From: Plotosus lineatus
Taxonomy: Eukaryota > Chordata > Actinopteri > Siluriformes > Plotosidae
Direction: 5' to 3'
Assembly: GCA_024760905.1 (NCBI GenBank)
Contig: CM045745.1
Coordinates: forward strand, 9,600,282 to 9,664,281
DNA length: 64,000 bases
The position numbers were made by a program, and so were the translations under genes. This document shows, piece after piece, positions 1 through 11,825 of this stretch; position 1 is the first letter of the stretch, and every line of letters starts with the position of its first letter. The notes beneath the pieces are model-generated. The model was not told the origin of the DNA. It saw only the letters and a list, made by a program, of their open reading frames with translations, and did not search any database.

Positions 1-224
1 GGGAAAATATGTTTAAAAATATTTTTGTTTAATATATTTGTTTATATTTATGTTTAATATATTTTTAAAAATATATATATTTTTTGTTCTTTTGTTGATA
101 TTAATAGCACAGGAAGGTTTCGTCACTTAAAATTTTTTCATGTATAATATCTGGTTGATGACTCTAGAAGTGCTGGGAATATCATCAGATATAGTGTGCA
201 AATTACATGTCCCAATACAATGTA

Positions 225-585
225 CAGTCGGCCCCCAACTTACAAAGACCTCTGTGTACGAAATCCCCAAGTTACGTAAACTATTTTCTTGAGTTTCCGT
301 CCCCGAGATATGAAACAACCCCCTCTTACGAAAAGAAATTCAAAATTCAAACGCGCCAATCGACTCGCGGGTTGCTCTCTCATTGGCTGTTTCTCAACAT
401 CCCGCCCTGCTGGCCTCCCATATAGAGACAGAAGGAAGCTTCATTCTTTAGTTTTTAGTTTATTTTTTTTAAGTTGTTTTAATTCAGTAAATGTTTAATA
501 AATGTGGGCCCATTTGAGCTTATCTGGAATTCCGATCCCTCAAGGAATCAAATTAAAGTTAATTTCGTAAGTTGGGGGCCGACTG
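225..585. mobile_element. Family 2b element, internally deleted
   Basis: Ends CAGTCGGCCCCCAACTTAC and GTTGGGGGCCGACTG with TA flanks (223-224, 586-587). Interior shared with the copies at 29216 and 52287 but lacks the purine-rich tandem block. Confidence 0.83.
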
Positions 586-667
586 TATTATCTGTTCATT
601 AGAATCGCTCGCAAAGCATGCTGGGAGTCTCGACTCACAATACCTGATGCAAGAATTCAATTGGGTA

Positions 668-1085
668 TGCAGACGCTCCTTGACTTACGTTTTACTTACG
701 TTCCAAACGGCCGAACACAAGGTGAAAACAAACGTAAGTTGTTACTGTACGTTCCAGTGACGTATGACCGTTCATACTGTACTATACACCCATAAATACT
801 ATTACTGTATCTCATAAAACACCCCTAAATCAATTATTGTAAACATAACATTGTAAAATAATATCAACATTAATTTCAAATAAATTAAATTCAAGCAAAA
901 TTATTTCAAATAAATCAATTTTAATCAAATTCACTCCTGTAAACAATGGATGCAGCATCATGCGTAAGTAGCGTATTACGTCTACGTACTACGTAAGAAC
1001 ATCTCGTACTCAGAGAGCGCGCGCTAAACTCAAAATGACTTCCAATTTTTTTTTTTTTTAAAAACGTAAAATCGAAAAAAAATAA
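668..1085. mobile_element. Family 1 Tigger-like element, truncated
   Basis: Starts TGCAGACGCTCCTTGACTTA. The interior (GTATCTCATAAAACACCCCT, ATTGTAAACATAACATTG) is shared with the copies at 2095, 22344 and 59265. It ends in an A/T-rich hairpin arm. Confidence 0.7.
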
Positions 1086-2094
1086 GGCTAAAGCGAGGAG
1101 TGTCTATAAAGATTTCAGCACGATCTTGAAGGCGAACATGCAAAATTATACATATTTAACGATACAATTTTGTGTCTGATTAAGATTTGATTTTTTTTTT
1201 TTCACATCAGCATATAATACAGAGATCAGCGGGGAAAAAAAAAAAAAATTGAAAAGGTTAAATTATTTTTCAGCGGTATTTTTGCCAGTGCTTTGACGGA
1301 TCTGTCAACCAGATAGCATAAAATAAATAGTCTTATTATATAAGAGGTGCACATTCGGGATGCAACCTTACATTTTATGTTGTCGTTTTCTGTATGCGCC
1401 CTGTGGTTTAGCGTGCCACAGTGTTACTGTGTACAGGTACATACACAATGCATGTATGTAATCCTCAATTAAATTCTTCACACTCAGTGAATTTAAAAGG
1501 TGGCAGAATCTCTATAAGTTTGCTCCTTTACATTGGAGCTACAAGAATAGTTTAGCATTGTGTCACCAACTCGTATTTGCCTAGTGCTGGCAGGTACATT
1601 TAAGACTGCTGGAGCCTATAGAATTTCTTTGGAGCTAACCAGCCCTCTGTATGCAAATACGTGCACGAATCTCTGCTCGAGTGATGGTGATAACCAGATC
1701 GGCTTCAATGTGACAACCAGGGAAAGAAATTCATAAACAAGGTACAAGCATTAGTTTGGTGCTTTGTAGCTAATTGAGTGGAAACGCTTCCACAGAGATG
1801 GAGGCACTGACTGTGAGTGCATGATGTCTCATTTCTGTCTCAATCACTTGGCCATATCCCATGTAAATGGAGCTGGGAGAAATCACTCGTTTGGGCTGAT
1901 CACACTAGAGGAGTGATTCAAGTGCAGCTGATGCAAATGTCCATTTTTGAGGCTGTCATTTTCATTCTCAACATGTTCACAATTTTGTCTCGCGACATTC
2001 AAGGCATCACATTTTGGTCACCTGGTTCGTGAACTTGCAAAAAAAATTAAACAAAAATGTTTTTTGTTGCAAAATGAGGCTCTGATGCGAAATA
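1086..2094. other. Intron, nothing recognised
   Basis: AT-rich FOCAD intron between two family 1 pieces. No exon, repeat end or RNA gene recognised. Confidence 0.6.
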
Positions 2095-2335
2095 CAGACG
2101 CTCCCTGACTTACGTTTTTAATTGGTTCCGGACGGCCGAACGTAAGTTGAAAGTGAACGTAAATTGTTGCAGTGACATATGACGGGTGACGTATGATGCT
2201 CATACTGTACTATACATCCATAAATACCATTACCGTATCTCATACAACACCCCTAAATCAATTATTATAAACACAACATTGTAAAATAATATCAAATAAT
2301 GTCAACATTAATTTCAAATAAATTAAATATCTTGA
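2095..2335. mobile_element. Family 1 Tigger-like element, fragment
   Basis: Begins CAGACGCTCCCTGACTTACG after TA and follows the terminal 240 bp of family 1 in reverse; the other end is lost. Confidence 0.7.
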
Positions 2336-2793
2336 AACTCAGTTTTCGTCAGTCGCTCTTGTATGACCATGTGAAAACACAACAGCCTTGCTGCTGTGTT
2401 CAAAATCCTGTAGCAGAGGATCAGGCAGCTGATCTGACACTTTTGTATTTTACATTTTGCATTGGATGTTTTCTGTACACCTGTGCACACTCTTTATTTA
2501 CAGTTGAGAAGACAAAGCACCTCTAGGTTGCAGTCCCAGTCGGTCATGAGAGCGTTTTGTGAGCCATACTGTTCAACGAACAGATACACAATATTAAATG
2601 TTACAGTATTACAACCTAATATTAATTAAATCAGCAAATTGATGTTTTTTTAGAGAAATGAAGCATGACACTCATCAGCTTCCTTAATCAGGAATGAGTT
2701 GGAAATCTTTTTCGGTCGTTCAGGGAGCTCAGGCTCGGAAGAGAGCCAATAAAAATTTTGCATTTCTGTTCAGGTTGAATTTTGCCAGTAATA

Positions 2794-3392
2794 CAGGGAT
2801 CCCTCGCTACTTCGCGCTTCAATTCATGCGGCTTCAGCGCATCGCGTTTTTTTTTTTTTTTTTTTTAATATTCATCGAATTAAAAAATAAGGAAATTAAG
2901 GAGGAATAGGGGAAAAAAGTTAAGGAAAATGCCACAAAACAAGGCCAATTATGCAACCAAAATAAAAACAAAAAACAACCCAAAACCTCCTATCAAAACT
3001 ACTTACATTGTTATGTGAGGTGCGCATGTGTGTGTGTGTATTTATATTTTATTTGCATCTTATACATTATTTTTGAATGTTTAATTGTTATTATAGTGGT
3101 GCCTCAATTTACGAAATTAATCTGTTCCGGAAGTGGTTTCATAACCTGGATTTTTCGTAAGTTGAACCGCATTTTACATGTAAAACGTGTGATTCGTTCC
3201 AAGACCCCCAAAACTATTTTAATTATTTTACCCCTTTAAAAATTATAAAAGTATACCTTTTAAGGCCTCCTTCTGCTTCAATATCGTACTGATGGTAGAC
3301 GGGTTTTCCCATATTCCTTTGCGATATCACTCAACTGCATGCCACGAGCCCGCTTCTTCTTTTCACTCGCACTGGGAATCACGCGTGCGCGC

Positions 3393-3442
<50 letters not shown>

Positions 3443-3932
3443 CTGCGTGTGTGTGTGTTGACCATGTCTTAGCAGAGTTATGATCTTACAAATGTTTATG
3501 CAAGGTTAAAATCCTGAGCCAAAAAATAAAGTTGCAATGAGCACACTCGAAAAACTTGTGAAATAACATGGGAGGGAGCTGCGTCATCCCTCCTAGCCAA
3601 TGGGAGGCCAAGGGGGTGGGATGCTGGGAGATCGCCCATGGGAGAGCAACTCATGCATTGTTTGAATTTTCGAGATGGTGCTTTCTTAACGTGAAGTAGT
3701 TTCGTATCCAGAGACAAAAATTTTAGGAAAATGTTTTTCATAACCTGGAGTTTTTGTTTGTTGGGGCTTTTGTAAGTTGAGGTTCCACTGTATAAACATT
3801 TATAGTGTTGAATATGTATTTATTGATATTATATACATGTAGGTATACGTCAGTCGGGGGGGGTTGATCCTACCTCGCGGAATTCGGCGGTCGCGGGGGG
3901 GGATCTCGGTACCAATTAACTGCGGAAAGACA
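2794..3932 (+). mobile_element. Family 3 element, outer copy
   Basis: Starts CAGGGATCCCTCGCTACTTC after TA. The far end shows the conserved TTGATCCTACCTCGCGGAAT and AACTGCGGAAAG but the terminal repeat is lost. Interrupted by a family 2 element. Confidence 0.82.
3094..3790. mobile_element. Family 2 element nested in family 3
   Basis: Ends TAGTGGTGCCTC and GAGGTTCCACTG with TA on each side (3092-3093, 3791-3792). It splits a family 3 element at a site uninterrupted in sibling copies. Carries a (GT)n microsatellite at 3392-3440. Confidence 0.85.
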
Positions 3933-3934
3933 TA

Positions 3935-4110
3935 TGACATAACTCCAACCCTAATCATGCCCACCTAACCATCCAATCATCTAATCAAGATCTGACTGGA
4001 TCTTACATGTCACATGGGCCACATGAGGGTTGGAGATAAAGTTATCTAGAAGGTAGATCTCCAGGAGCAGGATTGAGCACCCCTGGTGGAGATATAATAT
4101 TAGTCTTTCA
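3935..4110. repeat. Interspersed repeat R
   Basis: CATGCCCACCTAACCATCCA, CTAATCAAGATCTGACTGGA and GGAGATAAAGTTATCTAGAA are shared with the copy at 41735-41945 (CATCTAATCAAGACTTAAGA). Class unknown; resembles a common teleost repeat. Confidence 0.65.
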
Positions 4111-4378
4111 TTTTTCACTGCTGCTGCTGCCACCTTCATTTCCTTTTTTTTTTCTGCCATCATTCACTTGTGTCATTGGTGAGCACTGTTGCCTCGCAGC
4201 GCGAGGGTTTGGGGTACAAATCTCAGAAGGCATTTCTGGGTGGGGTTCGATTTTCTGTTCTGCTCTTTCTCTTTCATTTGTCTTTTTCATCCTCCTTTTC
4301 ATGTCTAAGCGAATGTAAAAAATGTAACTAGATACTGTACTTACCCTGAACCCTGTTTCTAACACTTAATTATAAATG

Positions 4379-4431
<53 letters not shown>
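4379..4431. repeat. (ATT)n microsatellite
   Basis: About 17-18 uninterrupted TTA units. Confidence 0.95.
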
Positions 4432-4433
<2 letters not shown>

Positions 4434-4474
4434 CATATAATATTTAGGAGTGAAATCTATAATTATATCAAGCA

Positions 4475-4705
4475 GCACCTTTCTGTATGGAGTGTCCATG
4501 TTTTCTTCCTGCTTGTTCTGGTTTCCTTCCACAGTCCAAACACACAAACGTTAGGTCAAGTGGTTACTCTGAATTGCCCATGGGGGACAATATGAGTGTG
4601 GATGGTTTGTGTATGTCTGAGCCCTGAAAAAGATTAGAGACCTGTCCGGCTGTACCCCATGTCTCAACTGAAAATAGCTCGGAGTGACTCCAGGTGTCCC
4701 ACAAG
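4475..4705 (+). mobile_element. SINE-B fragment
   Basis: TTTCCTTCCACAGTCCAAAC, TTGCCCATGGGGGACAATAT and GAGACCTGTCCGGCTGTACC. Head and tail tip missing; an (ATT)n run lies just before. Confidence 0.65.
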
Positions 4706-5124
4706 GAAGGAACTTAGTTGCTCATTGTTCATAGAGACTCGTACCCTTAGTGTCATGTGGTTATTCGATTGCGGAATGTCTACAGTAATACGAGTACCCA
4801 GTCTTGCTGACCATGATGGATATTTTTTCCAAATGTGAACTACCTACTTTTGGGGAACCTGTACCTACTGTCGCCTCAGATTCCAGTTTCTTGGAGATTC
4901 GGTCAAACCTGATGTGGTCTGCTGTTGTAACTCAACCAGTTGATGATTTGACATCTTGTACAAGATGCATTTCTGCTCACCATGGTTGTAACAAGTGGTT
5001 CAGTTCTTGTAAGCTTACTGTTGAATAGCCTGGCCATTATGCTCAGAACTCTGTCATCAGCAAGATGGTACTGACCTCGGAACTTTTGCTGACCAGATGT
5101 TTTTTGTTTTTTGTTTTTTAACAG
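4706..5124. other. Intron, possibly repeat-derived
   Basis: No exon recognised. TTGAATAGCCTGGCCATTAT and surrounding text are reminiscent of a teleost repeat, but I cannot delimit it. Confidence 0.4.
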
Positions 5125-5330
5125 GGGGTTTAATCTCCAGAGCAGGGTCTCCAATCCTGTTCCTGGAGAGTTACTTTCCTGCAGTTTTTTCCCCCTAAAC
5201 ACACCTCTTTTAGCTTTTCAAGAAAATCTCATGGTAATGATCAGTAATAGTAATGTTGTAGCCTTAGTCTTCAGGAAGGTAGCTCTCCAGCACAAGGGTT
5301 GGTGGCGACTGCTCTACAGACAGCTCAGGA
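5125..5330. repeat. Interspersed repeat R-like
   Basis: GAGCAGGGTCTCCAATCCTG and CTGGAGAGTTACTTTCCTGC at one end, GAAGGTAGCTCTCCAGCACA at the other, suggesting imperfect inverted ends. Precedes FOCAD exon 1. Confidence 0.55.
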
Positions 5331-5562
5331 GATCAGAAGAGTATAAAATATTCAAAACAACCTGTCTGCTACCAACAACCATACCACTGTCATTGAGATG
5401 CATATTTTGCATGTATGACTTGAACACAAACTAACTCTGATCTATATTGCGCTTCTGCCGCACAACTTGCTGACGGGATGATTGCTATGTAATATAAAAA
5501 TACAATTTTCATTTGTTTCTTTTCATGTCATTCATAGTTCTCTACTTGTGTCTTTCTTCCAG

Positions 5563-5655
5563 GTGAACATCCAGCCTTCAGAGTGGCACCGCTCTCTTCT
5601 CCTGCCTCAGGCATGGCGTGGCTTCATGGGCCGGGCATACCATGCTGTACTCCAG
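5563..5655 (+). CDS. FOCAD: FOCAD exon 1 of window
   Basis: Thirty-one codons, phase 0 at both ends. The acceptor is TTTCTTCCAG and the donor CAG|GTGTGT. The peptide includes WHRSLLLPQAWRGFMGRAYH. This is the first focadhesin exon I can recognise; nothing upstream in 1-5562 reads as a FOCAD exon. A family 3 element begins only 35 bp after the donor. Confidence 0.88.
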
Positions 5656-5690
5656 GTGTGTGTATTTATTTATATACTTATATACATATA

Positions 5691-6144
5691 TAGGGATCCC
5701 TCGCTACTTCGAGCTTCAATTCATCTGGCTTCAGTGCATCACGTTTTTTTTTTTTTTTTAATATTCATCGAATTTAAAAATGAGGAAATTAAGGAAGAAT
5801 AGGGGAATAAGATAAGGAAAATGCCACAAAACCAAGGCCAATTATGCAAAAAAAAAAAAAAACCATTAACAAACAAAAAACAACCCAAAACCTCCCATCA
5901 AAACTACTTACATTTTTGTGAGGTACGCATCTGAGCACGCACTCGTCTGTATGTGTATTTATATTTTATTTACATCTTATGCATTATTTTTAATGTTTAA
6001 ATGTTATTATAATCATTTATAGTGTTGAATATGTATTTATTCATTTTATATACACATATACATGTACGTATACGTCTGTGGGGGGGTGATCCTACTTCGC
6101 GGGGGGTCTTGGTCCCAATTAACCACGGAAAGCGAGGGATCCTT
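5691..6144 (+). mobile_element. Family 3 element
   Basis: Starts TAGGGATCCCTCGCTACTTC and ends AAGCGAGGGATCC. Lies 35 bp downstream of the FOCAD exon 1 donor. Uninterrupted at the site where the 3094 insertion sits. Confidence 0.82.
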
Positions 6145-6170
6145 GTGTGTGTATGTGTGTATAATAATAT

Positions 6171-6400
6171 AGGGTCAGTGGTGGTCTAGTGGTCTCGGGC
6201 ACAGGATCACTGATCCTAAGGTTGGGGTTTCGAGTCCCACTCTCCACAAGGTTGCCACTGTCCCCCCCCAGTTATCAAAGGCCGGTCATGTCTCTCACTG
6301 TCTATGGTGTGAGGTTCATGCAAAATTGAACCATTGCTGACTTTCGACAAGAGTAGCTGCGAAGTCGTCAGCATGTTTCTAATCGGGAGTCGGAGTCCCC
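6171..6400 (+). mobile_element. SINE-A copy, unusual 3' continuation
   Basis: tRNA-like head: A box TGGTGGTCTAGTGGT, B box GGTTTCGAGTCCCAC. Followed by the SINE-A body TATCAAAGGCCGGTCATGTC. After 6395 neither usual tail is present. A different repeat-like stretch (GGAGTCGGAGTCCCCCGAGG ... GCTCTGCGCACTAGAGCGTA) runs to about 6625. Confidence 0.75.
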
Positions 6401-6630
6401 CGAGGCAGTTCGTTCACAGTAGCATTCTGGTAACTCCTGCAGCACCACTGGAACCCAGTCGTATTGGCACTTATCCTTCCGGTGGCACCGAGAGGGGGGA
6501 ACTTGCTGCTTGAGTAACAACTTGTCCTCCATTACTCCCTACCGTGGCTCTGCGCACTAGAGCGTATCACCAGCCGGGATACCAGCCAGAACGCAGCCAT
6601 AGTCCTTCGGGACTGACTTGTATACAGTAT

Positions 6631-6652
6631 ATATATATATATTATATATATA

Positions 6653-6690
<38 letters not shown>

Positions 6691-6691
6691 A
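6631..6691. repeat. (TA)n(TG)n microsatellite
   Basis: A compound dinucleotide run following the SINE-A-associated repeat. Confidence 0.95.
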
Positions 6692-6699
6692 CAATATAG

Positions 6700-7406
6700 C
6701 ACTTTTGTGTGGCTTTTAGACATCTTTAAGTTGACTCTGAGATATCTCTCAATACTCCATCAACGCTCAAGAATCCTACCAACTGCAAACACTCAAATTG
6801 ACAAACACAGCTGAAAGCTGAGTATACATCCAACAGCAGTTAATTACCGCTCAGTGTCATCAGCAGAGAGGAACGCTTTGAGTGCACCAGTGCAGACATG
6901 AAAAGGGTTTCGAGTAAGTGAAATGCCTCCAGATCCTCTCTTCAAAAGGCCACTGTTATATGTTAGGAGAGCAAATGTTGAGGTGAAATTGATATCAATA
7001 GCAGCCGAGGTACATCTCTAAATGTGGCATAATAATAATTATGAGAGGAATAGCCCTAGGGTTTGGATTTACAAAGCATCTCAGATTAGCAATCCTGCTC
7101 AAGGCCTCTTAAGCACATAAGAGTGCCGCTGTCTTCTGCACTTTTTAAAACCCCATCTGCTGCTTTATGGACTCTACTTGAGCTATCAGCTTTGTAGCGC
7201 ATAATATTGTGCACACATCTGCTCATTGATTGCCCACTAGACAAAGAGATGAGGCTTCTAATGGTTCACTCTGCGCTGCTTGAGAAGCACTTATTCCATG
7301 CTATAAGCCCATAGTAAACATCTTAGATCAGGGTAATTAATGGGTTTGTTGTTTGTAAAGGTTTTAGTGTTTGTTGTGGTGATTACTGAGATTGAGACTC
7401 TCTTAG
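6700..7406. other. Intron, nothing recognised
   Basis: Single-copy-looking FOCAD intron with no low-complexity runs before exon 2. Confidence 0.6.
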
Positions 7407-7495
7407 GGACGTAAAGCCGAGCTGGAGATGCTGCAAAAGCAAGTGAAGGAGAGTCCTGAGGAGCTGCAGTATAAACAGCACTGTGGCTGGCTGTG
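7407..7495 (+). CDS. FOCAD: FOCAD exon 2 of window
   Basis: 89 nt, starts in phase 0 and ends in phase 2. It reads GRKAELEMLQKQVKESPEEL and continues to a Trp codon split over the next intron. The acceptor is CTCTCTTAG and the donor TGTG|GTAAGT. A charged, probably helical linker segment. Confidence 0.88.
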
Positions 7496-7681
7496 GTAAG
7501 TCTGCGATTGTGCAAAAAACACACACACACACCATGAATGACTTACTTTCTCTGTGCCAACTTTCTTCATTTCCATCCATTATGTCTAGCATTAAAGCGT
7601 CTGATCTTTATCTCAAACATTCAGGGCAGGTTGATGATTTCTTCCCATGATTGGGCCATAACTGCTCTTGTCTCTCTAGCT

Positions 7682-8308
7682 CAGGGGTCCCAAACATTTT
7701 TATGACCACGGATAGGTCAACGCTTGACAATTTTACCAGTGGGGGGGGGGGGGGGGGTCAGATTGTTTATATTGTAAATATAATTTATTTATATAAAATA
7801 ATAATGATAATAATAATATCACTCTAGGGTGACCAAGTAAGTATGAAAAATATTCATAATAATAATAATTGTAATAATAATAATAATAATAATAATAAGC
7901 ATTCCATGAATGTTATTTTTCAACAGCTGAAATAAAGTTGGTTGGGAAGTAGAATTTGAACTTAAAAAAACAAAACAAAACAAAAAACCCACAGGTGATG
8001 GTGCACCAGCTGGGAGAATGAAGGCTCAGGCTCAGTCTCACCCAAAATCCCTGCTATTGTTTAAAACATGTCCAACTTGCCTCTTTTCATGTGCCGTCCC
8101 CCTGTGGGTTACATTTTAGCGCTCAAATGACCGACATGTAACCGAGAGAATCTGTTCATTTTTCAAAATAAAAGATTTTTCCAAAAAAAAGATCGTTCAG
8201 ACTCAGATAATAAATAAAACATAAATAATTAATTGTTTCTTCTGTGGACCGGTACCAATTGAGCCGTGGACCAGTACCGGTCCACGGACCAGTGGTTGAG
8301 GACCCCTG
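7682..8308. mobile_element. Non-autonomous hAT element with 8-bp duplication
   Basis: Ends CAGGGGTCCCAAAC and GGTTGAGGACCCCTG. Flanks CTCTAGCT (7674-7681) and CTCTAGAT (8309-8316) match at 7 of 8 positions. The interior has an 18-bp G run and AT-rich sequence, with no readable coding. Confidence 0.88.
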
Positions 8309-8514
8309 CTCTAGATCGTGTATTAATCCTTCCTAGCTTTCTTTTATATGTATGTTTGCCACTAGTAGTAAGATTTCTGTTCCCTTTACATTCATGATTT
8401 GAACACAATACATTGTGTATTTGTAGGACAGGTTTTCTTAGCATATAAAACGAATATATGCAGCTTAAATAAATAATAAATACACCCATTTTTGCTCTCT
8501 TCATGCCACTAATA

Positions 8515-9797
8515 CAGTGGTTCTCAAATAGTGGGGCACGCCCCTCCTTAGGGGGTGCGGTGCGATGCCGGGGGGGGGGGGGGGGGGTGACCCCAGTCAC
8601 ATGCTTTTTTTGCTGAGTACTAGAATAAAGTGTAATTGTACATCCACTACAGTAGGTGGCAGTGACTCTCTCACTGTCAGAGTGTGCCCAAAGAGAATTA
8701 GCTCAATGGTAAAATATGAAATGAAGTTATTAAACCCACCATGAAAACTTTAACAGGAACGAAAAGAGAGGCGGAGAGATACAGAGACAGTGAGAGAAAT
8801 GAAAGTCTCCCGAAAGCTAAGTTGAGGAGGTATGATGAAGCGGATGTAGCCCTCGGCTTTACTGTGCTGCGGTGAGAAACAAGGAAAGACCACCGTGTTT
8901 ACTGTGTCTGAAAACATTGGCAGCGGACAGCATGAAGCCAAATAAATTAAGGCGTCACTTAAAGACATCACACCCCGACCACGATGATGAGTCGCTTGAG
9001 TTTTTTCACTGAAAACGTGCCGAATATTGCCAACAACCATCCCGCTTTGTGAATGCTACTACAGAAAACCAGGGATCTGTTAGCATCAGATAAGGTGGAG
9101 TACCAAATTGCTCAGTGCAAAAAAAAAAAAAAAAAAACCCACAGCAGAGCAGAGGAACTGATCCTACTTGCAGCAGACACGGTCTCGGTCATGCTGGATG
9201 ACGTCACTGCTGCGGAAATAAGTCCAGGTCCCAGTTCAACATTGAGCAGGAGCTGAGAGTCACAGTATTGTATTGTGCTTTGAAAAAAAAGCTCAAAAAG
9301 CTGTGCACTGCGAAACGTGCTCATTGTAGCCATTAATCTGGACTTAATCATTTTGACAAAAAAAAATGCAAATTGTTTTATTCATTTGTGCTTTGCAGGT
9401 TAAAGTGTTTTATATATTGTGCTCCTGAGTTAATGTTGCTGATCAATTTGAATTTATTATTATTTATTGATTTTTATTTCGTTTTATTTAGAAATATCAA
9501 ATGGTTCAAATTTTTGGTCAAAAAATTTTGACAGTTTAAATAAGGATACTTTTTTAATTTCAGGCAAATTGATGCACTTTAAATCTTTTTGTTTGAAGAC
9601 TAAAAATATTAACAAAAGTATTCTTTGTTCGAAGTTGGTTGATATTTCTTGCTTTTTTTGTATTCCATAATGTTAAGGATACCGTGCAGAGGATTACTTA
9701 TAATTTTATACACAAATGACGGTTATTTATAGTGTTGGGGGGATGTTTTTCTCTTCCTGGGAGGAGGGGGCGGGCAGAAAATAATTGAGAAGGACTA
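8515..9797 (+). mobile_element. hAT element with BED-finger transposase remnant
   Basis: Starts CAGTGGTTCTCAA and ends TTGAGAAGGACTA. Flanks CACTAATA (8507-8514) and CTCTAATA (9798-9805) match at 7 of 8. Broken coding resembles the ZBED/Charlie-like hAT group: KPNKLRRHLKTSHPDHDDES at 8935-8995 is the His half of a BED finger. AEELILLAADTVSVMLDDVT at 9146 follows the expected order. Most of the catalytic region is deleted. Confidence 0.85.
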
Positions 9798-10276
9798 CTC
9801 TAATACTTCAGGCCTCTGTTCTTCAAGCTTTGCAGTGTGTTCATCTATTACAGCCGACCAAAATATCCCATGATTCCATTTGGCATCCTGAGCTAATACA
9901 ACTGTCAAAGTCAACACCAGTGATTGAATACATACAGTATAATGAATTTTTGAAAAGGGGAAAGAATCTAATGCTATTTTTAAGTTTGTCAGCTAACATA
10001 AACACATCGAAGGATTCTTCTTCTTCAAAAAAAAATTCTCTAGCTAAAGGACTCTTCTTGTGTGATAGGTTGAAATGAGATAATTTAATTGAAGACAAAC
10101 ATACTTTTTCACTTTTTCTTCACATCATCTCTTATTCAAGTGGTGCGAAACCAAGATTTCAGTGCTGTACTGTTGCCAGTGTTCCCATGGCTCAAGGTTT
10201 TTTAAAAGTCCTTCAAGGAATCTGATGTTCTTTTGCGCTGGGTCATAATTTAATTCACATTTTTTTGTTAGTAACA

Positions 10277-10625
10277 TGGCAGCATGGTGGCGTAGTGGTT
10301 AGCACGTCCTCCTCACAGCAAGAAGGCCTGTGTTCGATTCCCAACTCAGGTGTTTCTATGTGGAGTTTGTATGTTCCCCATGCTTGTGTGAGTTTCCTCC
10401 AGGTACTCCGGTTTCCTCTCACAGTCCAAAAACATACACAGTAGGTCAGTTGACTGTTCCAAATCGCCCCTAGGTGTGCGTGTCAGTGTGAATGAGTGAA
10501 CAGTGTGAGTGTTGGCCTTGCGATGGCCTGATGAGCTGTCCAGGGTGTCCCCAGCCCTTGCCCAGATTGGTGCCAGCCTCCCTGCAACCCTAATTAGGGT
10601 TAAGCGGTTCAGGAAATGAATATTA
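10277..10625 (+). mobile_element. SINE-B (tRNA-derived, L2-like tail)
   Basis: Head GGCAGCATGGTGGCGTAGTG, B box TGTTCGATTCCCAAC, body CTCACAGTCCAAAAACATAC, tail GGCCTGATGAGCTGTCCAGG to ACCCTAATTAGGGTTAAGCG. Confidence 0.85.
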
Positions 10626-10784
10626 GTGTCATTTTCAACACACCCCCCCTTCATTTGTCTTTATGCATAGCGTACACCACATACGTTATAGATCCTATTT
10701 TGCTGTTATGTAGGGAGCGACTACAGTTTCTACCTGAATTGTAATAGTATGATTCTAAAGCTCATTTATTTATTTGTTCTTTAA

Positions 10785-11050
10785 ACCGCCTAATTCTAAT
10801 TAGGGTTGTGGGGAAGCTGGCGCTCATCACAGCCAACTCTGGGTGAGGGTGGATACACCCTGGACAGCTCATCAGGCCATCACAGGGCCAACACACACTC
10901 AGACCTGGGGTGATTTGGAACAGCCAATTAACCTTTGTGCATATTTTTGGACTGTGGGAGGAAACCGGAGTACCCGGAGGAAACCCATGCAAGCACAGGG
11001 AGCTCTACACAGAAATGCATCAGCTGGGAATCAAAAGCAGGCCGTCTTGA
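10785..11050 (-). mobile_element. SINE-B, reverse
   Basis: Tail TCTAATTAGGGTTGTGGGGA and body GGACTGTGGGAGGAAACCGG in complement; the head decays after GGGAATCAAAAGCAGG. Confidence 0.82.
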
Positions 11051-11464
11051 TTCTGAAACTGATAAATTAAATAAATAAATTAGATAAATGTGTAAATATA
11101 AATAAATTATGCACAGTGAAAAGAAATGAAATTGATGCAGCATTAGTAGTCGGTTATGACTGAGTATAAGGCGGTTCGTATAACATCGGTATCTGTGAAT
11201 GTCCGCATGAGTGTGTCAGCAGCATTCCTGGATTATAACATGTCCCAGAACCAGAGATGCGTAATGAAGAATGATTATGGTCGTGGCAGAATGGGAATCT
11301 GAAGCCCTGGGGTGGAGTGGATACATGCTGGCAGTATGCTTGAAGTAGTGCTCCGTCGTGTTTTACCTTGACTCTTAAATCACTGCCTGAAGGGATGAAA
11401 GGTTGACCTGTTTGTCTGCATTATGCAGTAAATCAGCCCTCCTTTGCTCTCTCACTCTCTTCAG

Positions 11465-11506
11465 GGTCAGGGATCAGCTGACTGATGTGGTGAAAGCTGC
11501 AGCCAA
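11465..11506 (+). CDS. FOCAD: FOCAD exon 3 of window (42-nt micro-exon)
   Basis: Only 42 nt. It completes the split Trp codon and reads VRDQLTDVVKAAA, ending in phase 2. Acceptor CTCTCTTCAG, donor CCAA|GTGAGT. It is accepted because it joins exons 2 and 4 in frame and matches the focadhesin segment WVRD-LT-AAAK. Confidence 0.88.
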
Positions 11507-11825
11507 GTGAGTAACTGAGGCTAACTACTACTCTCCTTAACCCTCTGTCAAATTCCCTGTCTAGTCTGAGTTCGCAGGTCTTTCAAGCATAAACCTGTAG
11601 ACTGCTTTAGGATTTTACTAATGAATTCTCTTTAACCAATCAGGGGCATTCACCTAAAATTATGCAATGTGTATGTTACGAATGTTATAATGGTTAAAAA
11701 GCTTAATTAAATCTTCAGCAGCAGAACTCCATCCATAGTACTTGAGCATGAGCATGATCTTGTGGCTTGTGTAATTTAGGGTCACAGGGACTGGTAACAA
11801 AATTGTGTGTATATGTGCATGGCAG

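Noticed and set aside
6395..6625. A separate gene or RNA in the GC-richer stretch after SINE-A
   Set aside because: No open frame or structure supports it, and its wording (GCTCTGCGCACTAGAGCGTA) reads like another dispersed fish repeat.
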